A DNA stretch of 39,214 nucleotides from an uncultured Pseudoxanthomonas sp. (GCA_937975725.1 CALJUL010000116.1:1-39214); one strand, 5' to 3'; positions 23,347 to 32,742 are shown, counted from the stretch's first letter. Notes: a model not told the origin generated them from the letters alone. Made by a program: numbers and translations.

Positions 23347-23448
23347 GTTCCCCTCCCAGGGAGTCGTTTCGGTCCCGCCAGCGGCCGCCGGCGGATGCGC
23401 CTGTTATACCGCATCCGCTGGCGTATGGAAGGGAGGCTGCAGCCCTAT

Positions 23449-24297
23449 TCAGTCATCCTTCCGCGTGCCGAGCCCGCTTTCGTCGCGCTGAGGCGTCTCG
23501 GGTTCCGGGGCGTCCTTGGTTGGAGTCGGCGTAGGAATGCGCGAGGCGGGCGAAGGCAGTGGCTGCTCGACTTGCTCCAGTTCTCCGACGCTGACCTTGC
23601 CGATTCTGGGCTTCATCCAGATGCTGTCGTGCCAAGCTTGGTACTGCTTGGGATCCCAATAACGCTCGTCGTAGAACTTGCTGCCGTCGATCTGTTCGAA
23701 TTCGGTGGGGCCAGGAACATAGATCTTCAGCGAGCCGGCAAAGCCCGTGCGACTGCCTGTCAGCTTCTTGCGCTCGCGCCGCAGCACGGTGGCCAGGCGA
23801 GGTTGCGCCGCGGCATCGCCATAGGTCGCATAGATGGTCTCGCCTTCGGAGAGTGCCCGTGTCCGCTCTTCCTCGGACAGAGCCTTCCAATAGCGTTCTC
23901 GCAGACCCAAAAATCCCTCATATCCACGCTCGGCAGCCAGATCCATCCAAGCGTATGCCAGGGTGCGATCCTGCTCCGTGCCCTGTCCCGTCCAGTACAT
24001 TTCGGCGACCATGCCCTGGGATGGCTTGTCTGAATAGAACGCTGCACGCTTGAAGAAGCGCAGCGCGTCGGCCAGGTTGTTCTGGCGATATTCCTCGAGG
24101 CCGAGCAGGCGATAACGGATGTCGGGGTGGCTCTCCAGAAAGCCCGAGGCGCGTAGCTGGGGGTCGGTGGCAGGGTCGGGCGGCACGGCCCCGTTCTTGC
24201 GCTGCGCATGCGCTGCCGGCTGCACGCAGGCGAGGACCAGCAGCATGAGTGAGGCGTTCCGGATCCTTGAGTACACGCCGATATTCCTTGAGTTCAT
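23449..24297 (-). CDS. Exported Sel1-repeat protein
   Basis: A 282-residue protein with an N-terminal signal (SLMLLVLACVQPAAHA-QRK). Two helical Sel1/TPR-like units are visible at about residues 68-135: NLADALRFFKRAAFYSDKPS and MYWTGQGTEQDRTLAYAWMD. The rest has no motif I recognise, with WDPKQYQAWHDSIWMKPRIG near 215-235 and a Pro/Thr-rich tail. Sel1 repeats usually mediate protein contacts in the envelope. ATG at 24297 is assumed; an internal ATG at codon 18 is possible. It lies 72 bases after the S9 peptidase gene and may be co-expressed. Base composition looks less GC-rich than the housekeeping genes. Confidence 0.75.
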   Translation of the reverse strand: MNSRNIGVYSRIRNASLMLLVLACVQPAAHAQRKNGAVPPDPATDPQLRASGFLESHPDIRYRLLGLEEYRQNNLADALRFFKRAAFYSDKPSQGMVAEMYWTGQGTEQDRTLAYAWMDLAAERGYEGFLGLRERYWKALSEEERTRALSEGETIYATYGDAAAQPRLATVLRRERKKLTGSRTGFAGSLKIYVPGPTEFEQIDGSKFYDERYWDPKQYQAWHDSIWMKPRIGKVSVGELEQVEQPLPSPASRIPTPTPTKDAPEPETPQRDESGLGTRKDD

Positions 24298-24319
24298 ACG
24301 GAGAGGATCGCCATCATGA

Positions 24320-24349
24320 CCAGCACATCCCTGTCAGGGGATGTGCTGG
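24320..24349 (-). terminator. Hairpin between S9 peptidase and Sel1 gene
   Basis: A perfect 12-bp stem (CCAGCACATCCC / GGGATGTGCTGG) with a 6-base loop, about 20 bases after the peptidase stop. There is no U-tract, so it may attenuate or stabilise rather than fully terminate. Confidence 0.5.
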
Positions 24350-24369
24350 AAGCCATGGTTGTCGGCGAC

Positions 24370-26364
24370 TTAGCGGGCTCCCCCGGCAGCCGCCTTGTTG
24401 CCGATATGGCGGTCGAAGAACGAGAGCATCTCGGTGTACAGGCGTTCGTTGTTCTCTTCCTTGTAGAAGCCGTGCGCTTCGCCGGACTGGATGATCATCC
24501 CCTCCGGGGCGTTGCCTGCCGCCGTCAGTGCCTTCGCCATCGCCTCGGTATGCTCCGGCGGGCAACGTTCGTCGCGTGCGCCGGCGGCCAGGTAGATCGG
24601 CAGCTTGAGCTGATTGGTGTAGGTGATCGGCGACATCGCATCCTGCTCGGCGCGGGTACGCCCGAAGGCGCGCAACAGATAGCGACGGCCGCTTTCGCTG
24701 CGGCTGGTGTCGCTCTTGCTCAACTGGATCTGGGCATCGTAGAGACCGACATAGCCGAACGCGCACTTGAACAGTTCGGCGTCCCGCGCGGGCGCCATCA
24801 GTGAGGCATAGCCGCCGAAGCTGCCGCCATAGATGCAAACCCGGTTCTTGTCAGCGTACCCTTGGGCGATGACATGGCGGGTTCCATCGATGATGTCGTT
24901 CATGATGCCCTGCGCCCACTGCCCGTAGGCCTGGTCCTGGAACTCCTTGCCGAAGCCGCCGGAGCCGCGATAGTTGATCTGCAGCGTTGCATAGCCGCGG
25001 CTGGCGAACATCTGCGGTTCCGTGCTGTAGCCCCAGTTGTCGCGCGGGCCCATCGGGCCGCCGTGCACGTTCACGATGAGCGGAAGATTCTTGCCGTCGG
25101 AACCGTTGGGGATGGTCAGGTAGCCGTGGATCTTGCGGCCGTCGCGCGCGGTGAACGAGATCGACTGCATCGTGCCCATTTTCTTGGCATCGATCCAAGG
25201 ACGGCTCTTCATCAGGAAGCGAGCCTTGTTGGTCTTGCGATCGTAGAGATAGAGCTCGCCCGGATTGCGGTCGCTGTAGGTGCTGACCACGATCAACTGG
25301 CCATCACGCGTGGCGCTGCTGAAGTCGACGAACTGTCCCGGGAAGGCATCCGCCAGCGAAGCATAGAGCTGTGCATCGGCATGTGCGGATTCGACCAGCG
25401 TGACCTCGGGTTCGCCGGCCTCCGTGACGACGCCCAGGATCCGTTCCGAGCCGTCCACCGACTGGACGTAGCTGGAGACGTCGGACACGGGATCCTTGAA
25501 CAGTTGCTTGAACTCGCCGGTTCGTGCGTCGAGGGTTCCGAATGCGGCAGGCGCCTTGCCGTCGTCGCGCAGGGCATAGATGTCGCCATTCGTTGCGGAG
25601 CCCAGCACGCGCAGGCGTGCGCCGTCGTTCTTGGAGGAACTGATCTGGCTCCACTTGCCGTCTGCGCCGCGGGCGTAGACTTCGTTATGCATGTCGTAGC
25701 CGGCTTCGTCGTCCTTGTCGCTGTAGCAAACAGCGAAAGCGGGTTGCTTCTCATGGTTGAGCACCATGGAGCAATTCTCCTTCGGTGCGCGGCCCAACGA
25801 TTTGCGTCTTCCGCTGACGGTGTCCACCATCACCACCTCTGCGCCGACGCCGGTGTTCGACCGCTCGTAGCGGGCGGTCATCATCACGTTGACGTCGTCG
25901 TCCGGAAGCGAATCCAGCAGCGAGAAGGACTGCCCGTCGGCTTGCTTGGAGCGCTGGGTGACGTTCTGCGTGCCGTATTCGATCAGTGTGCGTGGTTGCG
26001 AGCCGTCGGCGTTCACCGCAAACCACTCGCCAGTACCGACGGGGCGTTCGAAGGAGCCGATCTTTCGTACGGCGTTGAACATCAGCCGGTCGGGACTGGT
26101 CCAGTAGAAGGCGCCGACGCTTTTCTTTTCCGGCAACTGATTGACCTTGACGATTTGCAGGTCATTGGTGCGGAGGACGGTGAGCACGTCCTGTTCGCCA
26201 CGGTCGACGCGCATGGCCAAGTACTTGCCATCCGGCGATATGCGTGCGCTGCTATAGGTAGGGTGTTTAACGAAATCGGCGATGGATTGTGCATAGGCCC
26301 CGGTAGCTGGTAGGGCGCAGGCGATGGCCATCAGCCATGACGTAGCGATCGCGGTCGGTTTCAT
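24370..26364 (-). CDS. S9 family (prolyl oligopeptidase-like) exported peptidase
   Basis: A 664-residue serine peptidase with a signal peptide (ALPATGAYAQ). The N-terminal two thirds is a beta-propeller (SSARISPDGKYLAM, TSPDRLMF, YLYDRKTNKARF). The alpha/beta-hydrolase domain has LIVNVHGGPMGPRDNWGY, the nucleophile Ser515 in YGGSFGGYAS, Asp598 in AGARDERCPPEH and His631 in SGEAHGFYKE. The triad is complete. Propeller-gated S9 enzymes cut short peptides. Beside a TonB receptor, a role in using imported peptides is likely. AGGGGA precedes the ATG; a strong terminator lies between it and the receptor gene, so it probably has its own promoter. Confidence 0.93.
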   Translation of the reverse strand: MKPTAIATSWLMAIACALPATGAYAQSIADFVKHPTYSSARISPDGKYLAMRVDRGEQDVLTVLRTNDLQIVKVNQLPEKKSVGAFYWTSPDRLMFNAVRKIGSFERPVGTGEWFAVNADGSQPRTLIEYGTQNVTQRSKQADGQSFSLLDSLPDDDVNVMMTARYERSNTGVGAEVVMVDTVSGRRKSLGRAPKENCSMVLNHEKQPAFAVCYSDKDDEAGYDMHNEVYARGADGKWSQISSSKNDGARLRVLGSATNGDIYALRDDGKAPAAFGTLDARTGEFKQLFKDPVSDVSSYVQSVDGSERILGVVTEAGEPEVTLVESAHADAQLYASLADAFPGQFVDFSSATRDGQLIVVSTYSDRNPGELYLYDRKTNKARFLMKSRPWIDAKKMGTMQSISFTARDGRKIHGYLTIPNGSDGKNLPLIVNVHGGPMGPRDNWGYSTEPQMFASRGYATLQINYRGSGGFGKEFQDQAYGQWAQGIMNDIIDGTRHVIAQGYADKNRVCIYGGSFGGYASLMAPARDAELFKCAFGYVGLYDAQIQLSKSDTSRSESGRRYLLRAFGRTRAEQDAMSPITYTNQLKLPIYLAAGARDERCPPEHTEAMAKALTAAGNAPEGMIIQSGEAHGFYKEENNERLYTEMLSFFDRHIGNKAAAGGAR

Positions 26365-26547
26365 CTGTGTCTTCCCCTATATGGCCCTTTGTTGAGGGCG
26401 ATGTCCTTGGAGTTCTGCGCGCGGTGCGCAGAGCGTTGACTGGCGGCCCGGCCGGGCTGCTTCCGTTGTCCTGCCTGTAATATTCCTGACGGCAGCGGAC
26501 GGCTTGGCACGTGGACCCGGATATCGAGTCTGCCGGGAAAGGCCGGG

Positions 26548-26579
26548 AAAAAAAAGCCCGACTTGCGTCGGGCTTTTTT
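26548..26579. terminator. Strong terminator after the TonB receptor gene
   Basis: Stem GCCCGAC / GTCGGGC with a TTGC loop, flanked by eight A and six T, so it works on both strands. On the minus strand it ends the receptor transcript 17 bases after the stop codon and isolates the peptidase gene. Confidence 0.92.
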
Positions 26580-26595
26580 CGAGGCCGGATGGACC

Positions 26596-29421
26596 TCAGA
26601 AGGTGTAACGGATGTCGGCATACACCTGGCGGCCGATCACGTCGTGCGAGCGCCACGTGTAAGGCCAACTGGTGTAGGTGTCATCGTTGGGTTGCCGGTT
26701 GTTGAGAAGGTTGACCACGGAGAAGCCCAGCGTCAGCTTGTCGGTGACCTTCTTCTGCACGTCCAGGTTGTAGCGGATGTACGGCGCGATGCGGTCGGTT
26801 TCGCCCCAGTTCGGCAGCGAGCCCATACGGGTGGCATAGGTCGTGATGAACCAGTCGTCGTTCGTCCAGCTCATGCGTACATTGGCGCGGCTACGGTAGT
26901 TGAAGTACTGCATGTGGTCGCGGATGTTCAGGACATCGTCACCCGCGAAACGCACCAGATCCAGTTTCAGCACGTGGGTATAGCCGACCTCGAAGCCGAA
27001 CGTGCCCAGACGATCGGTATCCAGCGAGTACTTCCAGTTCGCGTCGATACCTTGCGTCTCCAGGCTGGCCTGGTTGATGGGGTACGAGCTGTACTGGGAA
27101 ACCTGGCCGTTGGACAGTTCGCCGCCGGCGCGCGTGACCTGTGCCAGGAACGCCTGGCACGAAGGCGACGTGCTGTCGACCGGGTTGCCGTTGATGTCAG
27201 CGCCCAGGCGGCAGTCGGCGTACTGGCGCATCAGGAAGTCGCTGTCCAACTCGGCGACCTGGTTTTCCAGCTTCATGTTGTAGTAGTCGACGGTCAACGA
27301 CATGCGGTCGAGGATGTCCCACACGAGGCCGGCGGTCCACGACTTGCTGGTTTCTTCCTTCAGATCAGTGCGGCCCTGGTAGGTACGGAAGACCTGATAG
27401 TAGTAGCTGCTGTTGTTTTCGCAGCTGGGCGAAGTCGGATTGATGCCGTTGATCCGGCACAGGTAGGCGTCGGTGATGTAGGTGTAGGCACCCGAGTAGC
27501 CAGCGAACACGTAGTGCATGTCCGGAGCCCGGAAGCTGGTGGCGTAGCTGCCGCGCAGCAGCAGCGAATCCACCGGACGGTATTCCAGGCCGGCCGACCA
27601 GGTGAAGGCGCCGTCGACATTGGTCACGTCGTCGTACTTGTCATAGCGACCCGCCAGTTGGGCCTTCAGCGAATCGAAGATCGGCACGCTGAACTCCACG
27701 CCCAAAGCGTAGCGGTCGCGCTCGCCGCCGCCGCCGGTGCTGGTCAGGTTGTAGATCTTGTCAGCACCGGTGTAGTCCGGACGGGTGCGCGGGTCGGGCG
27801 TCAGGGTGTATTCCTGATGGCCGGCCTCGACCACCAGCGCCGCGCCCAGCGGGCCGGCCGGCATGTCGAACAGGTCGCCGCTCAGCGAGAACGAACCCGT
27901 GGTGTTCTCGGATTCGCCGGTGCTGCGCACGGTGGTGGACAGCGACCGGTAGACGTCCGGTGTCATCGGGCCGAACAGGCGGTTGAGGTAGGTGACGTTG
28001 TAGCCATCGAAGCGCGGATACACGCTGACCGTGCCGGTCTGCGGGCCCAGGAAATACTCGTTGACCTTGTTCTGCAGGAAGCGGGGGCGGACCGATTCGA
28101 ACTCGAAGCGCGAATAGGACAGGCCGAAATCCCAATCGAAACGATTGTCGAAGATGCTGCCGCGGACGCCGCCGAAGAAGTTGTACGACTTCTCGTTGTA
28201 CTCGGTCTTCTGTGCACCGCCGATCTCTTCGGGCGTGATGATGCGCTGGGCCTGGATGTAGCCGTAGGCGGGCGTGTAGACGTAGCCGGGAGTCTGCCAG
28301 AACTGGGTCGCGCTGACGCCGGTGTTGTGGGATTCCGTGCCCAGGAACTGGCCGTACAGCTGCACGCCGCCGTCGAAGTCGTAAGTACCCGAGACGTACG
28401 CGGACGTCTTGTCGTAGCTGTTCTGCAGTGCGGCTGTCGCCGGATAGCCGAAGTAACCGCAGCGATTCGGTGTCGTGTTGGAAACCGCAGCCGAGGAGTT
28501 GTACGGCTCGAACTCGGAAGAGGTGCGCGAGCAGGCGTAGCGCAGCGCGTCGGTCGACGTCGACAGGGTGCCCTGTGGGGTCAGCCAGTTATAGGCTGCG
28601 CCGGTATTGCGATACAGGTAGACGCCGGACGTGGCGGTCGCGAATTCCTGACGGCCCTTGAACGCCGGGTTGTCGTAATAGGAATCGCGGTCCTCGCGCT
28701 GCGAGCCGAGAATGCCTTCGCGGTTCAGGTATTCCAGCGAGTAGGTCAGGCTCCACTTGTCGCCGGTCTTGCCGCCGGTCCATTGCACAAGGCCGGTGTC
28801 GCCGCCGCCCATGGTGGTGGTGCCGCCACGAAGACGGATGCTGTCGCCTTCGTAATTGTCCTTGGTGATGATGTTGAGCACGCCGGCCACGGCGTCGGAG
28901 CCATAGATCGACGAGGCGCCGCCGGTCAGCACTTCAATGCGCGAAACCGCGGCGGCAGGAATCGAGCCCAGACTGACGGCGTTGGACTGACTGTTGTAGG
29001 GGACCGGGTAGTCCGCCATACGCTTGCCGTTGATCAGGATCAGCGTATAGCCGGGGCCGAGGCCGCGGAGATTGATGAATTGGGCGTTCGGAGTGAAGCC
29101 GCTCTGCGTCATTTCGTTCTGGACGCTGCCAGTGAACTGATTGAGCGTGTTCAGAGCTTCGTAAACGGTGCTGAAGCCTTCCTTCTCGATTTCCTCGGCG
29201 GTCAGCACGACCACAGGAGCGGGACCTTCGACCTCGGCCTTCTTGATACGGGAGCCAGTCACGGTGACCTTGTCCAGCGTGGAAGTCGCCCGCGAGGATT
29301 GTTGCGTCGTGGTATCGGCTTCCTGCGCGAACGCGGTACCCGCGAACGGCACGACCATTGCGGCGATCAACGCCGCGCTCAGGCGGCTGCGCTTGGGCGC
29401 ATTCGTGTTGCGTACTGACAT
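26596..29421 (-). CDS. TonB-dependent receptor
   Basis: A 941-residue outer-membrane transporter. The signal peptide ends AGTAFA-QEA. A TonB-box-like KVTVTGSRIKK precedes the plug domain (about 60-180) with LRGLGPGYTLILINGKRM, IEVLTGGASSIYGSDAVAGV and LNIITK. A 22-strand barrel follows (YRPVDSLLLRGSYATSFRAPD; NLDVQKKVTDKLTLGFSVVNLL), ending with the C-terminal Phe expected for Bam-mediated insertion. There is no STN signalling domain, so sigma/anti-sigma control is unlikely. It clusters with an S9 peptidase. The substrate is probably peptide, but that is inferred from context. AGGGGA precedes the ATG, and a CRP/Clp site lies upstream. Confidence 0.94.
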   Translation of the reverse strand: MSVRNTNAPKRSRLSAALIAAMVVPFAGTAFAQEADTTTQQSSRATSTLDKVTVTGSRIKKAEVEGPAPVVVLTAEEIEKEGFSTVYEALNTLNQFTGSVQNEMTQSGFTPNAQFINLRGLGPGYTLILINGKRMADYPVPYNSQSNAVSLGSIPAAAVSRIEVLTGGASSIYGSDAVAGVLNIITKDNYEGDSIRLRGGTTTMGGGDTGLVQWTGGKTGDKWSLTYSLEYLNREGILGSQREDRDSYYDNPAFKGRQEFATATSGVYLYRNTGAAYNWLTPQGTLSTSTDALRYACSRTSSEFEPYNSSAAVSNTTPNRCGYFGYPATAALQNSYDKTSAYVSGTYDFDGGVQLYGQFLGTESHNTGVSATQFWQTPGYVYTPAYGYIQAQRIITPEEIGGAQKTEYNEKSYNFFGGVRGSIFDNRFDWDFGLSYSRFEFESVRPRFLQNKVNEYFLGPQTGTVSVYPRFDGYNVTYLNRLFGPMTPDVYRSLSTTVRSTGESENTTGSFSLSGDLFDMPAGPLGAALVVEAGHQEYTLTPDPRTRPDYTGADKIYNLTSTGGGGERDRYALGVEFSVPIFDSLKAQLAGRYDKYDDVTNVDGAFTWSAGLEYRPVDSLLLRGSYATSFRAPDMHYVFAGYSGAYTYITDAYLCRINGINPTSPSCENNSSYYYQVFRTYQGRTDLKEETSKSWTAGLVWDILDRMSLTVDYYNMKLENQVAELDSDFLMRQYADCRLGADINGNPVDSTSPSCQAFLAQVTRAGGELSNGQVSQYSSYPINQASLETQGIDANWKYSLDTDRLGTFGFEVGYTHVLKLDLVRFAGDDVLNIRDHMQYFNYRSRANVRMSWTNDDWFITTYATRMGSLPNWGETDRIAPYIRYNLDVQKKVTDKLTLGFSVVNLLNNRQPNDDTYTSWPYTWRSHDVIGRQVYADIRYTF

Positions 29422-29566
29422 GTGGTGAATCCCCTAAACTGTCAATGGATGCGGCCCCCGGTGGCCCGATCCCTCGGTCCAGCCGCACGTAAACGTCCTC
29501 GTGACTTGACGTTAACATGCGATTAACGCCGTTGCCCATAGCACATGAAAATGTTACAGGCGTTAC

Positions 29567-29591
29567 TGTCAAAAGTGTGAACTGATTCACA
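29567..29591 (-). promoter_or_regulatory. CRP/Clp-type operator and -35 box of the TonB receptor gene
   Basis: The palindrome TGTGA-ACTGAT-TCACA (29576-29591) matches the CRP/Clp consensus TGTGA-N6-TCACA exactly. On the minus strand it stands three bases upstream of TTGACA (29567-29572), a perfect -35 box; the -10 is weak (TTCATG, 17 bases on), as expected for an activated promoter. A further palindrome GTTAA-N7-TTAAC lies at 29511-29527. The site is also about 25 bases from the apbC start, where it could repress. Confidence 0.6.
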
Positions 29592-29615
29592 AAATTCGGT
29601 CGAATAGGCGTGGAA

Positions 29616-30662
29616 ATGCAATCGCTGTCGCAAATCGAGCTCCCCGGGGTGCCCGGGAACCTGAACAGGGGTCTTCGCTGGGAGGCTGTCGAGGGGCCGA
29701 ACGGAACAAACGTTACGCTTCATGCGGGTTTTCCGGTCGCGGGGCTGGCCGGGACCGTGGAGCCGCTGGTCGCCGCCAAGGTGGCGGAGGAGGGGGGCAG
29801 GCTGGCTTCGTTCTCGATCCGTGCGCGGATCGCGGCGCATGCCGTCCAGGGCGCACTCTCGCCGCACCCGCGGGTCCGCAACGTCATCGCCGTCGGCTCG
29901 GGCAAGGGCGGCGTGGGGAAATCGACCACGGCGGTGAACCTGGCCCTGGCCCTGGCCGCCGAAGGCGCGCGGGTGGGCCTGCTCGACGCCGCCGTGTACG
30001 GCCCCAGCGTGCCGGCCATGCTGGGCCTGTCGGGCCGGCCGGAGAGCCCGGACAACAAGTCGATCGAGCCGATGCGCGCGTTCGGGGTGGAGGCCATGTC
30101 CATCGGCCTGCTGGTGGACCAGGACACGCCGATGATCTGGCGCGGACCGATGGCTACCTCGGCGCTGACCCAGTTGTTCAATGACACCCTGTGGGGCGAC
30201 CTGGACTATCTGGTGGTGGACCTGCCGCCGGGCACCGGCGACATCCAGTTGACGCTGGCGCAGAAGATCCCGGTGGCCGGGGCGATCATCGTCACCACGC
30301 CGCAGGACATCGCCACGCTGGACGCGAAGAAGGCGCTGAAGATGTTCGAGAAGGTCGAGGTGCCGGTGCTGGGCATCGTCGAGAACATGGCCGTGCACAC
30401 CTGTTCCAACTGCGGCCACGTCGAGCACCTGTTCGGCCAGGGTGGCGGCGAGCGCATGGCGGCCCAGTACGGCGTGCCGCTGCTGGGCTCGCTGCCGCTG
30501 GACATCGCCATCCGCGAGCAGGGCGACGCCGGCCGGCCGGTGGTGGTGGCCGCGCCGGAATCGGCCGTGGCGCAGGCCTACCGGCGGACCGCGCGGGTGA
30601 TGGCGGCCACGCTGGCGCAACGGCCGCGGGCGGCGTTGCCCATCGCCGCGTCGCTGGTCTAG
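29616..30662 (+). CDS. apbC: Iron-sulphur cluster carrier ATPase ApbC/Mrp
   Basis: A 348-residue P-loop ATPase that carries and transfers [4Fe-4S] clusters. Walker A is SGKGGVGKST (95-104), PPGTGDIQLTLAQ follows at mid-protein, and CSNCGH is the cluster-binding CxxC. The short N-terminal MIP18-like part is poorly conserved. In the A' motif the family's DADxYGPS reads LLDAAVYGPS: Ala126 replaces the second Asp. ATG at 29616 is preceded by AGG; a GTG at 29610 is the alternative. It is followed 90 bases later by dcd, and is normally next to metG, from which it is here separated. Confidence 0.93.
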   Translation: MQSLSQIELPGVPGNLNRGLRWEAVEGPNGTNVTLHAGFPVAGLAGTVEPLVAAKVAEEGGRLASFSIRARIAAHAVQGALSPHPRVRNVIAVGSGKGGVGKSTTAVNLALALAAEGARVGLLDAAVYGPSVPAMLGLSGRPESPDNKSIEPMRAFGVEAMSIGLLVDQDTPMIWRGPMATSALTQLFNDTLWGDLDYLVVDLPPGTGDIQLTLAQKIPVAGAIIVTTPQDIATLDAKKALKMFEKVEVPVLGIVENMAVHTCSNCGHVEHLFGQGGGERMAAQYGVPLLGSLPLDIAIREQGDAGRPVVVAAPESAVAQAYRRTARVMAATLAQRPRAALPIAASLV

Positions 30663-30752
30663 CCGGCAGACGGCGGGTCGGGGCCCGCCCTACAATGCGA
30701 CGATCCGCCGGCCATTCCCGGCCGTTTCCGTTTTCACGACGACAGGACTTGC

Positions 30753-31325
<573 letters not shown>

Positions 31326-31339
31326 GCACGCACCTCCGG

Positions 31340-31360
31340 GCGCCGCACGGTTCGCGGCGC
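31340..31360 (+). terminator. Probable dcd terminator
   Basis: Stem GCGCCGC / GCGGCGC with a 7-base loop 14 bases after the dcd stop, followed by GGTTCTGTTG. Confidence 0.6.
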
Positions 31361-31464
31361 GGTTCTGTTGCCGGGCGGGCCATCGTGGTAGTCGCGCACT
31401 TCCGGGGCCGGTCGTCCGCCGCCGGTCCGTGAGCCGGCGCATTCGGGCGAAGAGAAGAACAGAG

Positions 31465-31484
31465 CCGCGGCTTCAGCGCCGCGG
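31465..31484 (-). terminator. Probable terminator of the DLH-HIT operon
   Basis: Stem CCGCGGC / GCCGCGG with a 6-base loop; on the minus strand it is followed by TCTGTTCTTCTCTTC, a U-rich tail. It lies 54 bases past the HIT gene stop. Confidence 0.65.
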
Positions 31485-31537
31485 ATAGCGCCCGATCGCC
31501 GCCGCGCGCATGCGGCAGGTGAACCAGGCATGCGCAC

Positions 31538-31945
31538 TCAGGCCAGGCGCTGCCGCCACGCCTCCACCTGCACCGCCAGCGCGTCGGCCGAATGCCGGAC
31601 GGCGCTGCCGCTGTCCCAGACCGGCCCCGGCCAGGCGGCATCGCCTTCGTGGCGGCCCACCAGGTGGATGTGCAACTGGCGCACGATGTTGCCCAGTGCG
31701 CCGATGTTGAGTTTCTGCACGCCCGCCTGCGCGCGGACGAGCTGGCCGGCCCGGTTGATCTCGGCCAGCAGCAGGCGCTGCTGGCTGCCGTCCAGTTCCA
31801 GCCATTCGCTCGCGCCGGCCACGCGCGGCACCAGCACCAGCCAGGAGAAGCGGGTGTCGTCCATCAGGCGGACCTGCGACAGCGGGCCGTCGGCGACGAA
31901 GGCGGTGTCGGCGGCCAGGCGCGGGTCGAGCGCGAAACCGTTCAT
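31538..31945 (-). CDS. HIT domain protein
   Basis: A 135-residue histidine-triad-fold protein: LVLVPRV near residue 40, LNIGALGNIVRQLHIHLVGRHEGDAAWPGPVWD near 80-115. The motif has two histidines (LHIHLV) and the third is replaced, as is usual for this proteobacterial subgroup with the GPVW tail. Nucleotide hydrolase or transferase activity is therefore uncertain. ATG at 31945 overlaps the stop of the dienelactone hydrolase gene as ATGA, so the two are translationally coupled. The substrate is unknown. Confidence 0.88.
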   Translation of the reverse strand: MNGFALDPRLAADTAFVADGPLSQVRLMDDTRFSWLVLVPRVAGASEWLELDGSQQRLLLAEINRAGQLVRAQAGVQKLNIGALGNIVRQLHIHLVGRHEGDAAWPGPVWDSGSAVRHSADALAVQVEAWRQRLA

Positions 31946-32613
31946 GCCAGTTCCCTGGCGAAGAAGGCCAGTGTACGCTCCCAGGCCAGCGCGGCGCTGG
32001 GCGCGTGGTAGGCCGAAGCGTCCACGTCGCGGTTGAAGGCATGGCCGGCCGGATAGGCATGCACGGCCATCGCCGGCAGCTTCTCGCGGTGCAGCCGCAC
32101 CACGTCCGGCGGGATCGAAGGGTCGTCTTCGCCGAAGTGGAAGATGACCGGCGCCGCCAGCGGCTCGTCCAGGAACGGCACATTGCGGGCGCCGTAATAG
32201 CTGGCGGCGGGCAGTCCCAGCCGCTGCGCCGCGAGCAGGGCGACCGTGCCGCCCCAGCAGTAGCCGACCACGCCGACGCGGGCGACGCCGTGATCGGCCT
32301 GCAACCGCGCGGCCGCGGCGCGGGCGATGTCCACCGCCGCATCCAGCCCCAGGCGCCCGACCAGGTCGCGGCCGTGGGCGAAATCGCCGGGGTCGTACGC
32401 CAGTTCCACGCCGCGCTCGACCGGATCGAAGAAGGCCGGCGCCAGCACCGCGTAGCCTTGGCCCGCATAGCGTTCGGCGACGTCGCGGATGTGCGCGTTC
32501 ACGCCGAAGATCTCCTGCACCACCACCAGCCCTGCGCGCGGACGGCCGTCCGGCAGCGCCTGCCAGGCCGCGACCGGCCCGTGCGGCGTGTCCAGCGTGA
32601 TCCATTGGCCCAT
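31942..32613 (-). CDS. Dienelactone hydrolase family protein
   Basis: A 223-residue alpha/beta hydrolase. The triad is Cys119 in GYCWGG, Asp164 in GEDDPSIP and His191 in YPAGHAFNR, with Glu34 in VVQEIFGVN interacting with the Cys as in dienelactone hydrolases. Classical members open dienelactone in chlorocatechol breakdown; genomic orphans like this have unknown substrates, and no aromatic-degradation genes are nearby. ATG at 32613 gives MGQWITLDTPHGPV. It overlaps HIT by four bases and is divergent from rimO. Confidence 0.92.
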   Translation of the reverse strand: MGQWITLDTPHGPVAAWQALPDGRPRAGLVVVQEIFGVNAHIRDVAERYAGQGYAVLAPAFFDPVERGVELAYDPGDFAHGRDLVGRLGLDAAVDIARAAAARLQADHGVARVGVVGYCWGGTVALLAAQRLGLPAASYYGARNVPFLDEPLAAPVIFHFGEDDPSIPPDVVRLHREKLPAMAVHAYPAGHAFNRDVDASAYHAPSAALAWERTLAFFARELA

Positions 32614-32698
32614 GGCGGCCTCCCGTGTCCTCGAAGGCCGCCATTGTCGCCGCTGGCCGTCGCCGGCGCGACGGACCGGAGCGCCGGCGCGGGGCCGG

Positions 32699-32704
32699 TA
32701 TAAT
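32699..32704 (+). promoter_or_regulatory. -10 box of rimO
   Basis: A perfect TATAAT followed by CCGCCGC lies 38 bases before the rimO ATG. No clear -35 box is seen. Confidence 0.5.
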
Positions 32705-32742
32705 CCGCCGCTTCCCCAGGCAGTGCCCAGGCCGTTTCCTCC

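Noticed and set aside
24250..24369. Possible small RNA around the 12-bp hairpin
   Set aside because: No promoter or U-tract is seen; the hairpin fits a transcript-end or processing signal between two genes.
26563..29418. Long open frame (951 codons) on the plus strand opposite the TonB receptor gene
   Set aside because: It mirrors the receptor exactly, has no domain, and its composition follows from codon bias of the real gene in high-GC DNA.
31326..31537. Possible small gene between dcd and HIT
   Set aside because: No frame has a start with a ribosome binding site; the space is explained by two terminators.
31538..31945. Missing third histidine in the HIT motif as a novelty
   Set aside because: This proteobacterial HIT subgroup commonly shows only two histidines with the GPVW tail, so it is not unusual.
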